From positions 1 to 64,000 of the forward strand of contig NZ_JODS01000024.1 of NCBI RefSeq assembly GCF_000718025.1: 64,000 bases of DNA, given 5' to 3'. The translations under genes were made by a program, and so were the position numbers. The notes below the pieces were generated by a model, which saw only the letters and a program-made list of their open reading frames with translations, was not told the origin of the DNA and did no database searches. This document shows positions 17,281 to 25,402 of this stretch, piece by piece. Source of the stretch: Kitasatospora purpeofusca (GTDB lineage Bacteria; Actinomycetota; Actinomycetes; Streptomycetales; Streptomycetaceae). Numbering within the stretch: the stretch's first letter is position 1; each line of letters begins with the position of its first letter.

Positions 17281-17558
17281 GCCGCAGTGAGGCCGCCCAC
17301 CGCGCCATCCTGGCCCCGGAGTCCGATCCCGGACACCGGGGAACACCTCGCCGACCTGGCCGCCCACGGGCCCGGCGTCGACTCCGGCGCCACCGGACCC
17401 CCGGACGTTCGGCGAACCCGCTGGAGCCCCGGACTCGAATTCCCCCGGCACCGGTGCACGCGAGAGTCGAGCCCCCTTCCTCCGACCCCCACTTTCCGGC
17501 CCGTCGGCGGGGCGACAACGACATGCACGACCGACAGGCCCGCAGCGCGCCGTCCGGG
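17281..17558. other. Intergenic stretch with no supported gene
   Basis: Between the SDR remnant and the next minus-strand gene I find no open frame with convincing codon bias. It may be the mutated body of the same dehydrogenase, but no SDR motif is recognisable in any frame. Confidence 0.4.
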
Positions 17559-17978
17559 TCAGTGCCCCTCGCGGACCTCGAAGACGCCGCTGACCCAGTA
17601 CACGGACGGCTTCTCGGCGTCGCTCGGCCAGTCGCTCTGCAGGTGGCGGCGGCCGTGTCCCAGGGCTCCTGCCCGGTGCGGGCTCAACCGTCCCGCCACC
17701 AGGTCGTCCGCCTCGGCGTCCGTGATCGGCAGCACGGTGCGGTACTGCGCGTCCTGCGAGGCGACCCAGTCGATGTACTCGGTGAACACGCTCACGAAGG
17801 CCTGCGAGCACAGGCCGCACCGCTGAACGGAGACGATGAAATGCGAGTCGTCCCGAATCGTCCTCTCGAGCCGAACCCCGTCGCGGCTGCGGTGGTGCGC
17901 CTGCGCCACCGCAGCGTCCTCGCTGCAGCACGCCACGCATCCGAAACCCGCACGGTCACTACCGTCCTGCGGACCCAT
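17559..17978 (-). CDS. Cys-rich conserved hypothetical protein
   Basis: A 139-residue soluble protein. Cys pairs in GCVACCSED (near residue 14) and RCGLCSQAF (near 54), with nearby HH, could form a zinc ribbon of CxxC...CxxC type. The rest (TEYIDWVASQDAQYRTVLPI, PSDAEKPSVYWVSGVFEVREGH) looks like a compact alpha/beta domain. No family name recalled. The ATG at 17978 follows GAGGGGG at good spacing. The neighbouring genes give no clear functional link. Function unknown. Confidence 0.7.
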   Translation of the reverse strand: MGPQDGSDRAGFGCVACCSEDAAVAQAHHRSRDGVRLERTIRDDSHFIVSVQRCGLCSQAFVSVFTEYIDWVASQDAQYRTVLPITDAEADDLVAGRLSPHRAGALGHGRRHLQSDWPSDAEKPSVYWVSGVFEVREGH

Positions 17979-18256
17979 GGATCCCCCTCGTCCCAGCCGT
18001 TCCTGACCGTCCCCCACCCTAACGACCCGACAGTGAGGCCCGGCCGCTGAACCGACCGGTATGCGCCGCCCGACCTGCGGGCAGGCAAGCCGTCCGGCGA
18101 GGCCGGACAAGCTGAGGGCGGCGGGCTCCCGGAAGACGTCTCCGGGCGGTGCCCGGGTGGGGGTGAGAGCGTCGCCGATGTGTACAACCGCGCGTTCGGA
18201 GCAGTGGGTCCTGTGGTCCGCTCGCGCGCGGACGGGCCGCGGTGGACGATCGCCGC

Positions 18257-18631
18257 ATGACAGCCATGCGTACACGAAGTGCCTGCCTTGCGGCCGCGTC
18301 CGCGCTCTCCGTCCTGGCCCTGGCCCCGGCGGCCTCGGCGGCCGTCCCCGCCGCCGCCTCCGCCGCCGCGCCCGCGTCCCGGTTGGCCGCCTGCAACGAG
18401 GTCGGGAGCCGGCAGTCCGGCGACTTCCTGATCCAGACGCGCCTCGAGGCCTCCGGCGGCTTCGTCGGGAGCTACCCCGGATACACGATCACCAAGGTCG
18501 AGGGCGCCACCCTCCTCGGCACCCCGCTGTGCATCACCGTCACCGACGGGGGGCCCGGCACGGACCACGTGTCCGTGACCATGGCCGCCGTCGGCCGGAT
18601 CACGGTCTTCGCCAAGCGCGCGGCCGCCTGA
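18257..18631 (+). CDS. Small secreted hypothetical protein
   Basis: 124 residues with a clear Sec signal peptide (MTAMRTRSACLAAASALSVL... cleaved after an Ala-rich ASAA stretch). The mature domain of about 80 residues has two Cys (AACNEV, PLCITV), probably disulphide-bonded, and beta-rich segments (FVGSYPGYTITKVEGATLL, HVSVTMAAVGRITVFAKR). ATG 18257 is chosen for GGTGGA ten bases upstream; 18266 is the alternative. It converges on the sensor kinase gene with 21 bp between the stops. No known family. Confidence 0.7.
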   Translation: MTAMRTRSACLAAASALSVLALAPAASAAVPAAASAAAPASRLAACNEVGSRQSGDFLIQTRLEASGGFVGSYPGYTITKVEGATLLGTPLCITVTDGGPGTDHVSVTMAAVGRITVFAKRAAA

Positions 18632-18652
18632 GTCCGGTCCGGGCCGCGCCCG

Positions 18653-20569
18653 CTACACGCCCAGCGGGGCCTCCCACACCAGGCGGGTGCCCCCGTCCTC
18701 GGCGGGACGGAGGTCGAAGGTGCCGCCCGCGCGTTCGGCGCGTTCCGCGAGGTTGCGGAGCCCGCTGCGGCGTCCGGACGGCGGGACGCCGACGCCGTCG
18801 TCCGTCACCGTGAGCGTCACCGTGCCGCCGGCCGCGCGCAGGGCCACCTCGACCCGGCTCGCGCGGGCGTGCCGGGCGGCGTTGCTGAGGGCCTCGCCGA
18901 GGACGGCCATGACGTGCTCGGCCAGCTCCTGAGGCACATCGGTGTCGAGCAGCCCCTCCATGCTGAGCCGCGGCGCGAAGCCCAGGGTGGCCTGGGCCTC
19001 GCCGACCGCGCGGGTGGCGCGGGCGCGCAGGCCCCGGTCGGGCTCGCTGTGGGCGCGCAGGCCGAAGATGGTCGAACGGATGATCTTGATCGTCTCGTCC
19101 AGGTCCGCGACCGCCCGGCTCACCCGGTCGGCCGCGCTCTGGCTCTCGATCAGCCGCCCCGCGCTCTGCAGCGTCATGCCGGTCGCGAACAGCCGCTGGA
19201 TGGCCAGGTCGTGGAGGTCCCTGGCGATCCGGTCGCGGTCCTCCAGGAGGGTCAACTGCTCGGCGTCCCGACGCCGTTCGGCCAGCTCCAGGGCCAGCGC
19301 GGCCTGGTCGGCGAACCCCAGCAGCGGGCCGGTCTCCTCGGCCGTGAACGGCGGCTGCCCGTGCGCCCGGGCCAGCAGCAGCACACCGCGCCCGAACCCC
19401 CCGCCGGTGCCCAGCGGCACCGCGACGGCCGGACCCAGCCCGGTGAACCGCCCCCGGGGCCCCGCCGGGAACCGCTCGTCGTGCTCCAGTTCGTCGCTGG
19501 TCGCCGGGGAGCCCGAGGCGTAGGCGGCGCCGGACAGCGTGCCGTCCACCGGCACCGTCACCCCGAGCCGGGCCTCCGGCCGCCCGCCCAGCGCGACCTC
19601 CACCGTCAGTTCCTCCGCCCGCTCGCCCGGATCGGCCAACGCCACCGACACATCGGCCAGTTCGGCGCCCGCGATCTCCCGGGCCCGGCGCGCGATCAGC
19701 TCCACGACCTCCAGCCGGGGCGCGCCGGAGAGCAGGCTGCGGGTGATCTCGGCGCTCGCCCGCAGCCACCGCTGCTGGCGCTGCGCCTCCTCGTACAGCC
19801 GGGCGTTGTCGATGGCGACCCCCGCCGCGACGGCCAGGGTCGAGATGACCGCCTCGTCGTCGGCGTCGAAGTCCAGTCCGCCCCGCTTGTCGGTCAGGTA
19901 CAGATTGCCGAACACCTCCCCGCGCACCCGGACCGGTACCCCGAGGAAGGTGTGCATCGGCGGATGGTTCGGCGGGAAGCCCACCGAGGCCGGGTGCTCG
20001 GAGAGCGTGGGGCAGCGCAGCGGCTGCGGGTCGCGGATGAGCTCGCCGAGGATGCCCCGGCCGGTCGGCTGCGGGCCGATCTCCTCGATCTCCCGGGGGC
20101 TCAGGCCGACCGTCAGGAACTGCGAGAGCGAGTGCCCGTCCGCACTGATCACCCCGAGCGCGGCGTAGCGGGCGTCGACCAGGTCGGCGGCGGCCTCGAC
20201 GATCCGGTGCAGCGCCTGGGCGAGGTCCAGTTCGCGGCCGACCGCGAGGACCGCCTCCAGCAGGCTGTGCACCCGGTCCCGGGTGCCGCGCGCCGCGTCG
20301 ATCCGCCACTGGAGCTCCTCCAGCAGCTCGTCCAGGCGCAGCTGCGGGATCCGCGGGCCGGCGCCGGACGACGTGCTGGGCTGCGGTGCCTCTCCCGCGT
20401 GAGCTGCCTCTCCCGCCTGCGCTGCCTCTCCCGACGGTGGGGACGGCTGGGGCAGGCCGGACTGCTGCGGCGGCCCCGGGTGGGCGGGGCAGCCGGGCGG
20501 CGGGGTGCCGTCCGCCCGTCCGAGCCGGTCTCCGCCGGTGCCCGTCCGCGTGTCCTCCGCGCCGCCCAC
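18653..20569 (-). CDS. devS: DevS/DosT/OsdK-like GAF-domain sensor histidine kinase
   Basis: A 638-residue soluble NarX/DesK-type histidine kinase. After an Ala/Glu/Pro repeat it carries two GAF domains, the phospho-acceptor motif DRDRIARDLHDLAIQRLFATG (His near 451) and an HATPase_c domain with EALSNAARHARA, DDGVGVPP and GLRNLAERA. GAF1 keeps GFPPNHPPMHTFLGVPVRVR. In M. tuberculosis DevS the haem-ligating His149 lies in this segment, so haem-based O2/NO/CO sensing is likely (assignment by motif memory). GTG 20569 has a GAGGAGG ribosome site at seven bases. Its partner is presumably the DevR-like regulator at 14885. The intervening genes break the usual adjacent devRS arrangement. Confidence 0.9.
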   Translation of the reverse strand: MGGAEDTRTGTGGDRLGRADGTPPPGCPAHPGPPQQSGLPQPSPPSGEAAQAGEAAHAGEAPQPSTSSGAGPRIPQLRLDELLEELQWRIDAARGTRDRVHSLLEAVLAVGRELDLAQALHRIVEAAADLVDARYAALGVISADGHSLSQFLTVGLSPREIEEIGPQPTGRGILGELIRDPQPLRCPTLSEHPASVGFPPNHPPMHTFLGVPVRVRGEVFGNLYLTDKRGGLDFDADDEAVISTLAVAAGVAIDNARLYEEAQRQQRWLRASAEITRSLLSGAPRLEVVELIARRAREIAGAELADVSVALADPGERAEELTVEVALGGRPEARLGVTVPVDGTLSGAAYASGSPATSDELEHDERFPAGPRGRFTGLGPAVAVPLGTGGGFGRGVLLLARAHGQPPFTAEETGPLLGFADQAALALELAERRRDAEQLTLLEDRDRIARDLHDLAIQRLFATGMTLQSAGRLIESQSAADRVSRAVADLDETIKIIRSTIFGLRAHSEPDRGLRARATRAVGEAQATLGFAPRLSMEGLLDTDVPQELAEHVMAVLGEALSNAARHARASRVEVALRAAGGTVTLTVTDDGVGVPPSGRRSGLRNLAERAERAGGTFDLRPAEDGGTRLVWEAPLGV

Positions 20570-20815
20570 CGGCGTCCTCCTCGTGTGTTCGTGCTGCTCC
20601 GGTCGGACCCGCCCGAGGCAGTCCGACAGCCTGACAGACGTATCGTCCGATCAGGTGGTTTGTCGGATTCACGTTAGTGCCGCAGGCACGTGCGGGGGAC
20701 GCCGGGGTCGGTCACGAGCAGGCAGGGAAAGGTGCGTACGGCCGTCCGCGCGCCGGTCGGCAACCACCCCCCGCGCCCCCCTGGCCATGATCCAGGCCCT
20801 AAGGCCCGTCGGACA

Positions 20816-20829
20816 GGGCCTTGTGGCCC
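20816..20829. promoter_or_regulatory. DevR/OsdR-like box upstream of USP
   Basis: GGGCC-TTGT-GGCCC, perfect half-sites with an AT-containing spacer, 183 bp upstream of the USP ATG. It is the only box of the seven not followed by T. Confidence 0.45.
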
Positions 20830-20895
20830 CTGGCTGCGGCACCGGTCCGCAGACCAGGGTGGGGGAGGGTGCCGACGGTGCGTCAGCGCACGTCG

Positions 20896-20920
20896 CGGGT
20901 GCCGGTCCGACCGGCACCCG
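20896..20920. promoter_or_regulatory. Perfect 25-bp palindrome in USP leader
   Basis: CGGGTGCCGGTC-C-GACCGGCACCCG, a 12-1-12 inverted repeat 92 bp before the USP start. It may be a DNA operator, or a strong RNA hairpin affecting leader stability or attenuation. The one-base spacer disfavours a simple terminator loop and favours a dimer-binding site. Confidence 0.5.
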
Positions 20921-21011
20921 CCACCCGGCACCTGCCACCCGGCAGTGCCACCCAGCAGTGCCACCCGACGGTGCGCCCCCGCACCGCGGACCCGCAGCGG
21001 AAGGAACGCCC

Positions 21012-21902
21012 ATGACGCCCGCAGTCCTCGCCGGAGTCGACGGCTCGCCCGAGAGCAGCGTCGCCGCCCACTGGGCGGCCGGGGAGGCGCTGCGACGGGG
21101 CGCCCCGCTGCGGCTGCTGCACGCCTGGCCGTGGCTCACCGACGGGCGCGCCTCGTTCGCCGACCCGGAGGACCTGCCGGTGGCCGCCCAGCGGATGCTG
21201 GCCGCCGTGGCGGAGGAGGTCGGCGCCCGGCACCCGGGCCTCACCGTGCAGACCGATGTGGTGCTCGACGCCGCCGTGGACGGCCTGGTTGCGGCCACCG
21301 AGGTCGCCGGCGACGCGGATCTGCTCGTCCTCGGCTCACGCGGGCTGGGCGGCTTCAAGGGGTTGCTGGTCGGCTCGGTGAGCATGGCGGTCGCGGGCCG
21401 CGCGGCCGTCCCGGTGGTGGTGGTCCGGCAGCCGGGGCCGGAGACCGGCACGGAGAGCGCCGGGGGGACCGGGGCCGTGCCCGAGGTGGTGGTCGGGGTC
21501 GACGCGGCCGCGCCGAGCGACACGGTGCTCGACTTCGCCTTCCGCGAGGCCGAACTGCGAGGCGCCCGGCTGCGCGCCGTGCACGGCTGGAACCTCCCGG
21601 CGTCCTTCGCGGTGGTCGGCTTCCTGCCGTCCGGTACAGAGACGGCCCAGCTCCAGGCCGCCGAGGAGAAGGCCCTGGCCGCCGCCCTGGCCGGCCACCG
21701 CGCCCGGTACCCGCACATCGAGGTGGTCGAACAGGCCCGCCTGGGAGCGGCCCGCACCCTCGTCGAGGACACCGAGGACGCCGCCCTGCTGGTGGTCGGC
21801 CGCCGACGCCGCCCCCACGACCTCGCCCCCCGCCTCGGCCGCACCGCCCACGCCGTCCTCCATCACGCCCACCCCCCGGTCGCCGTCGTCCCCCACGCCT
21901 GA
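21012..21902 (+). CDS. Universal stress protein, tandem UspA domains
   Basis: 296 residues, two UspA domains. Domain 1 keeps the ATP-binding pattern (Asp in LAGVDGSPES, and GSRGLGGFKGLLVGSVS at residues 108-124). Domain 2 starts EVVVGVDAAAPSDTVLDFAF but its last motif is degenerate (VVGRRRRPHDLAPRLGRTAHAVL), so it probably does not bind ATP. M. tuberculosis Rv2623 is a DosR-induced tandem USP (established). ATG 21012 follows GGAAGGAA. A hairpin at 21911 ends the transcript against the convergent SMI1 gene. The role is stress/dormancy adaptation, inferred from family and box. Confidence 0.92.
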   Translation: MTPAVLAGVDGSPESSVAAHWAAGEALRRGAPLRLLHAWPWLTDGRASFADPEDLPVAAQRMLAAVAEEVGARHPGLTVQTDVVLDAAVDGLVAATEVAGDADLLVLGSRGLGGFKGLLVGSVSMAVAGRAAVPVVVVRQPGPETGTESAGGTGAVPEVVVGVDAAAPSDTVLDFAFREAELRGARLRAVHGWNLPASFAVVGFLPSGTETAQLQAAEEKALAAALAGHRARYPHIEVVEQARLGAARTLVEDTEDAALLVVGRRRRPHDLAPRLGRTAHAVLHHAHPPVAVVPHA

Positions 21903-21910
21903 CGCCGACG

Positions 21911-21932
21911 CCGGACCTGGACGAAGGTCCGG
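21911..21932. terminator. Bidirectional hairpin between USP and SMI1 genes
   Basis: CCGGACCT-GGACGA-AGGTCCGG, an 8-bp perfect stem in the 46-bp gap between convergent stops (21902 and 21949). Confidence 0.7.
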
Positions 21933-21948
21933 GTGAGGCCGTCCTCGG

Positions 21949-22626
21949 TCATCGGGCCGCGCGCTCGCGTCGCTCCAGCCACTCCAGGTACCACGTCCCG
22001 AAGGTGTGCCGGTTCCCCCGCGCGTCGACGGACGGTTCGAAGGGCGGGTCGAGCGCGCAGTCCCGGTGGCGGAGCTCGCCCCGGTGGGGGCCGACCATGA
22101 CGAGCCAGGTGGTCATGCCGCACCCGTCGTCGCTGATGTGGATCGCCCCGCGCCCGCGCTCCAGGTACAAGAGCTCGTCGCCGGCGTCGCCGAAGGCCTC
22201 GCGGTAGTCGTCGAGGTAGTGGTCCTCCTCGCCCCGGTCGGTGGGCTCGTGCCCGGCGGCGCGGAGGGTCGCCACCTGCTGGGCGGCCCAGCCCTCGGTC
22301 TCGACGAACGGCCCGCCGGGGTCGAGCAGCCAGGGATGGGCCTCGTCGTCGTCCCAGACCCACCCCCAGCTCCCGCCGATGCGGCGCAACGAGGTGAGCT
22401 CGAACTCCGGGCCGGGGCCGCCGGCGCCGACCTCGGCCAGGAACGCGCGGTACTCGTCGGGGAGCCCGACGCCGTACTGGGCCTCCACCTCGGCGATCTC
22501 GTCGGGAGTGAGGACAGGTTCGAAGACGGGGTACGGGGACGGCCCCCGGTCGTTCACCCCGCGCTTGGCCCCTTCGAGGGCGACGACCCGTTCCCGGACG
22601 GCCGACCAGTCGATTCGCGGGTTCAT
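21949..22626 (-). CDS. SMI1/KNR4 (SUKH) family protein
   Basis: 225 residues. The SUKH hallmark is visible: an N-terminal helix (LTPDEIAEVEAQYGVGLPDEYRAFLAEVGAGGPGP), then tryptophan-rich strands (IGGSWGWVWDDDEAHPWLL) and a C-terminal barrel (GRGAIHISDDGCGMTTWLVMVGPHRGE). SUKH proteins often act as immunity proteins to secreted toxins, but no toxin gene lies beside it and many stand-alone copies have no known role. The ATG follows AGGAGG with three bases between. Divergent from the nitroreductase gene. Confidence 0.87.
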   Translation of the reverse strand: MNPRIDWSAVRERVVALEGAKRGVNDRGPSPYPVFEPVLTPDEIAEVEAQYGVGLPDEYRAFLAEVGAGGPGPEFELTSLRRIGGSWGWVWDDDEAHPWLLDPGGPFVETEGWAAQQVATLRAAGHEPTDRGEEDHYLDDYREAFGDAGDELLYLERGRGAIHISDDGCGMTTWLVMVGPHRGELRHRDCALDPPFEPSVDARGNRHTFGTWYLEWLERRERAAR

Positions 22627-22699
22627 GCTCCTCCTGTCCGACGGTGAGTACGGACAGTAGCGCCCGCCACCGACAGTGCCAGGGCACCGGCGGCGAAGC

Positions 22700-22713
22700 G
22701 GGCCGTTGGACCC
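22700..22713. promoter_or_regulatory. DevR/OsdR-like box upstream of Acg-type nitroreductase
   Basis: GGGCC-GTTG-GACCC followed by T, about 100 bp upstream of the ATG at 22812. M. tuberculosis acg (Rv2032) is a classical DosR target (established), which strengthens this assignment. Confidence 0.55.
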
Positions 22714-22811
22714 TTTGCGACGGGTGCGGGGGCGGGGCACGCTCGGGGGTATCGGGGTGTGCGGCCGGTGCGGCCGGGGCCCCGGGGTGTCGAGGCCAGG
22801 AGACGATCACC

Positions 22812-23861
22812 ATGACCCAGTCAGCTCTCACTCCGGCCGACCTGCGGCTGCTCGCCGCCGCGGGTGGCGCGGCGCCTTCGCTGCACAACAGCCAGCCGTG
22901 GCGTTTCCGGCCGACCCCGGACGGGCGGGGTGTCGAGGTGTACGCCGATCAGGGCCGGGCCGTCCCGCTCGCCGATGCCAGCGGTGCGGCCCTGCACATC
23001 GCGGCGGGCGCGGCGCTGTTCAATCTGCGGGTCGCGGGCGTCCGGCTCGGCCGGGAGGCCGCCGTCCGGCTGCTGCCCGATCCGGCGGACCCGCAGCTGC
23101 TCGCCGTCCTGGATCTGTCCGGGCCCGCCGAGACCGCCGGAGCGGGCGGCGCCGGGCCGTTCGGCCGGGACCTCTACCCCGCGGTCGCCGAGCGCCGCTC
23201 CAGCCGTCGGCCGTTCACCGAGCAGGGCGTTCCGGAGGCGGTCGCCGCCGAGCTGGTCGCCGCCGCCGGGGAGGAGGGCGTGTCGCTCGCCGTCCTGGGG
23301 GAGGCCGGGGTGCGGCGGGTGCTGGCGGTCACCACGGAGGCCGAGGACCGGATCGCCCACGACCCCGCGCGGCAGGCCGAGACCCGCTCCTGGCTCCGGC
23401 CGGACGCCGGGGCCGACCCGTCCGCACCCGCCGCCGTCGACGGCCTGCCGTACGCGGTGCTCGGCCCGCAGGACCACGACGCCCGGGTGCCGACGCGCGA
23501 GTACGCGGGCCGGCCGCCGCACCACGAGGGGCCGGCGCAGCCGTCCGAACGCTTCGAGGCGCTGCCCCGGCTCTGCACGCTGAGCACCTCGGGGGACGGC
23601 CCGGCGGACTGGCTGCGGGCGGGGCAGGCGCTGGAACGCGTCTGGCTGCTGGCGACCGTGCACGGACTGCGGCTGACGGTGTGGCACCAGCCGGTGGAGT
23701 GGCCCGACCTGCGCTGGCGCCTGCGCGACCCGGCCGACGGGCCGCGCCACGTCCAGCTGGTGCTGCGGACGGGCTACGGCCCGGCCGGTGCGGCCACCCC
23801 GCGCCGCCCGGTCGAGGACGTGCTGGACCTGTCGGCACGGCCCGGGCCGTCACCGGCGTAG
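22812..23861 (+). CDS. Acg-family nitroreductase-like protein
   Basis: 349 residues, two fused nitroreductase-fold halves as in mycobacterial Acg (Rv2032/Rv3131). Features are APSLHNSQPWRFRP near the N-terminus, ALHIAAGAALFNLRVAG, AERRSSRRPFTEQGVP starting the second half, and LERVWLLATVHGLRLTVWHQPVEWPDLR near the end. Acg is reported to bind FMN in a closed site without classical nitroreductase activity, so sequestration of flavin rather than reduction is possible. ATG 22812 follows AGGAG. A DevR-like box lies upstream. It converges with the lipoprotein gene, with 38 bp between the stops filled by an octamer repeat. Confidence 0.9.
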   Translation: MTQSALTPADLRLLAAAGGAAPSLHNSQPWRFRPTPDGRGVEVYADQGRAVPLADASGAALHIAAGAALFNLRVAGVRLGREAAVRLLPDPADPQLLAVLDLSGPAETAGAGGAGPFGRDLYPAVAERRSSRRPFTEQGVPEAVAAELVAAAGEEGVSLAVLGEAGVRRVLAVTTEAEDRIAHDPARQAETRSWLRPDAGADPSAPAAVDGLPYAVLGPQDHDARVPTREYAGRPPHHEGPAQPSERFEALPRLCTLSTSGDGPADWLRAGQALERVWLLATVHGLRLTVWHQPVEWPDLRWRLRDPADGPRHVQLVLRTGYGPAGAATPRRPVEDVLDLSARPGPSPA

Positions 23862-23885
23862 CCGGGGCGTGCCGACAGGAGGGTC

Positions 23886-23909
23886 AGGACCTCAGGACCT
23901 CAGGACCTC
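23886..23909. repeat. Three 8-bp tandem repeats over a stop codon
   Basis: AGGACCTC three times in perfect tandem. The TGA stop of the minus-strand lipoprotein (23900-23902) spans the boundary of two units, so the repeat covers the end of the coding region and its 3' flank. Confidence 0.85.
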
Positions 23910-25117
23910 AGGTCGGCGAGGTCCTTGATGTCCTGGTAGCCCAGGCCCAACGAGTTGTACAGCCGCACCTGCTCCTCGTTCATGGCGCCGTCCCGGGTCA
24001 GCTCCTTGATCTGGGCGTCGGTGAGCGGAGCGGCCGCGCCGCCCGCTCCACCCGCACCGCCGCCGGCGGCGGCGAGCTGGCCGAAGAGGCCGCCGATGTC
24101 CTCGCTGGAGAGTTCGGTGGCACCGGCGGGCGCCTGGACGGCCGGGGTGTCGTGGCCGAACGCGATCCGGAGCGGCAGCGGCGTGCCACTGGCCTTCTCC
24201 TCCAGCTGGGCCAGGTCGAAGGTCACGGCGGACAGCGCGCCGCCGTCGAGGTAGAGGTCCAGCGCCAGCGGGCGGTCCGGCACCTTGGCCGGGGCGGACT
24301 TCGGCAGCTTGGCCAGGTTCGGGATGTCCTTGGCGAGCGGCTCGACGGCCTTCAGCAGGTCGTCCGTCAGCTTGTGGGCCGGGGCGGTGACGGTGATCCG
24401 GTCCTTGCCGTCCTGCTTGCCCTTCTCCTCGAAGGACAGGTCGCGGGTGAGGATGTCCTTGAGCGACGCGTTGAGGTTCTCGGCGGCCTTCGGGTCCAGG
24501 GTCGGCTTGGGGGTCGCGGCCGCCCCGCCGGTGCCGCCCGCGCCTTCGGGGGCCTTCGCGTCGAAGCTGACCCACTGGCCCTTGAGCGCGTTCCCCAGGG
24601 GGGCGGGCAGGCCCTCGGCCAGTCCCTCGACCTCGGCGGCGTTCTGGCCGACGAGCTTCGCGAAGCCCGCGAGGTCCCCGCGCGCGTAGGCCTTGCCGCC
24701 GACCTGGCGGAGCTCCGCCAGCGGTGCGCCGCCCTTGCCGGTGAGCGTGTAGGAGGCCGAGACCGACGGGTCGGCGGGCGTCGCGGCGCCGTTGCCGGAG
24801 CCCTTGGTCGGCTGGATGTCCTTGAGCGGCTTGTCCGCGCTGAAGGCGATCGACAGGCTCACGGCGGCCAGCGCGGCCGCGCTGTCCTTGTCGATCTCCT
24901 CACCGGTGGCCGCGCCGAAGGCCTCGATCTGCGCGGCGGTGGCGTCGACCGACAGCTTGGCGCTGAAGGACTTGCCGCTGCCGAAGGCCTCGAAGGCCTT
25001 CGACACCTTGTCGGCCGCGTTGAGCTGCTGGACGGTCCCGCACGCGGCGAGGCCGCCGGCGAGGACGGCGCCGCAGGCGGCGGTGGCCAGGGCGGTGCGG
25101 GCGGACCGGCGTATCAC
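23900..25117 (-). CDS. Secreted lipoprotein (LppX/LprG-like, inferred)
   Basis: About 405 residues. A signal peptide ends in the lipobox LAGGLAAC, so it is anchored to the outer face of the membrane. The body has paired beta-rich domains alternating with Ala/Lys helices (SFSAKLSVDATAAQIEAF, VSASYTLTGKGGAPLAELRQVGGKAYARGD, DRITVTAPAHKLTDDLLKAVEPL), resembling lipid-carrier LppX/LprG-type folds but not certainly so. The first standard start is GTG 25117. However GAGGAG lies seven bases before an in-frame ATC (25126-25124) three codons earlier, so the initiation site is unclear. A 3' octamer repeat and a 5' octamer repeat flank the gene. Confidence 0.8.
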   Translation of the reverse strand: MIRRSARTALATAACGAVLAGGLAACGTVQQLNAADKVSKAFEAFGSGKSFSAKLSVDATAAQIEAFGAATGEEIDKDSAAALAAVSLSIAFSADKPLKDIQPTKGSGNGAATPADPSVSASYTLTGKGGAPLAELRQVGGKAYARGDLAGFAKLVGQNAAEVEGLAEGLPAPLGNALKGQWVSFDAKAPEGAGGTGGAAATPKPTLDPKAAENLNASLKDILTRDLSFEEKGKQDGKDRITVTAPAHKLTDDLLKAVEPLAKDIPNLAKLPKSAPAKVPDRPLALDLYLDGGALSAVTFDLAQLEEKASGTPLPLRIAFGHDTPAVQAPAGATELSSEDIGGLFGQLAAAGGGAGGAGGAAAPLTDAQIKELTRDGAMNEEQVRLYNSLGLGYQDIKDLADLRS

Positions 25118-25216
25118 GGTACTGATGGGAGAACTCCTCGGTGCGGGGCAGGACTGCCGGGCGCGCGACCGCCACCACGCTCCGCGAACGACGCGGTGGC
25201 GTGACGGCGCGGCGGC

Positions 25217-25253
25217 GTGACGCGGTGACGCGGTGACGCGGTGACGCGGTGAC
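25217..25253. repeat. 8-bp tandem repeat upstream of lipoprotein
   Basis: Four perfect copies of GTGACGCG and a fifth partial, about 100 bp upstream of the lipoprotein start. It could be a slippage-prone spacer or a multi-site operator. Nothing else is recognisable around it. Confidence 0.85.
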
Positions 25254-25402
25254 ACAGGAAAGCACGGAAGACCTGGTCGGAGCATCCGAATTCCCGCAGT
25301 CCCCGGAAGGACAGTCCACAAACTACCGGGCCCGACCGACAGTGCGTCGGCCGGGCCTCCCGGGGCCTCCCGGGCTTCCTCGGGGTTCAGCCGCTCAGTT
25401 GC

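Larger units (their letters stand above)
20570..21011. other. Divergent promoter region, kinase / universal stress protein
   Basis: 442 bp without a credible gene. It holds a DevR-like box (20816), a perfect 25-bp palindrome (20896) and imperfect GCCACCCGGCA-type tandem repeats (about 20920-20965). A relatively AT-rich stretch near 20640-20680 could be the kinase promoter. Confidence 0.6.

Noticed and set aside
17104..17528. A complete gene upstream of the Cys-rich protein
   Set aside because: Only the SDR C-terminal motif is recognisable; no Rossmann glycine motif, YxxxK or start with ribosome site is present in the same frame.
18204..18220. GTGGGTCCTGTGGTCCGC before the small secreted protein as a DevR box
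   Set aside because: The right half reads GGTCC instead of GRCCC. It was not counted, to avoid loosening the motif until it matches everything.
20795..20807. GGCCCTAAGGCCC near the USP promoter as another DevR box
   Set aside because: The half-sites are not in the GGGNC/GRCCC orientation and the spacing is wrong. Only the site at 20816 fits.
25217..25253. GTGACGCG tandem repeats as replication iterons or a CRISPR-like array
   Set aside because: The unit is 8 bp with no spacers, and no replication initiator or Cas gene is nearby. It is a simple tandem repeat.
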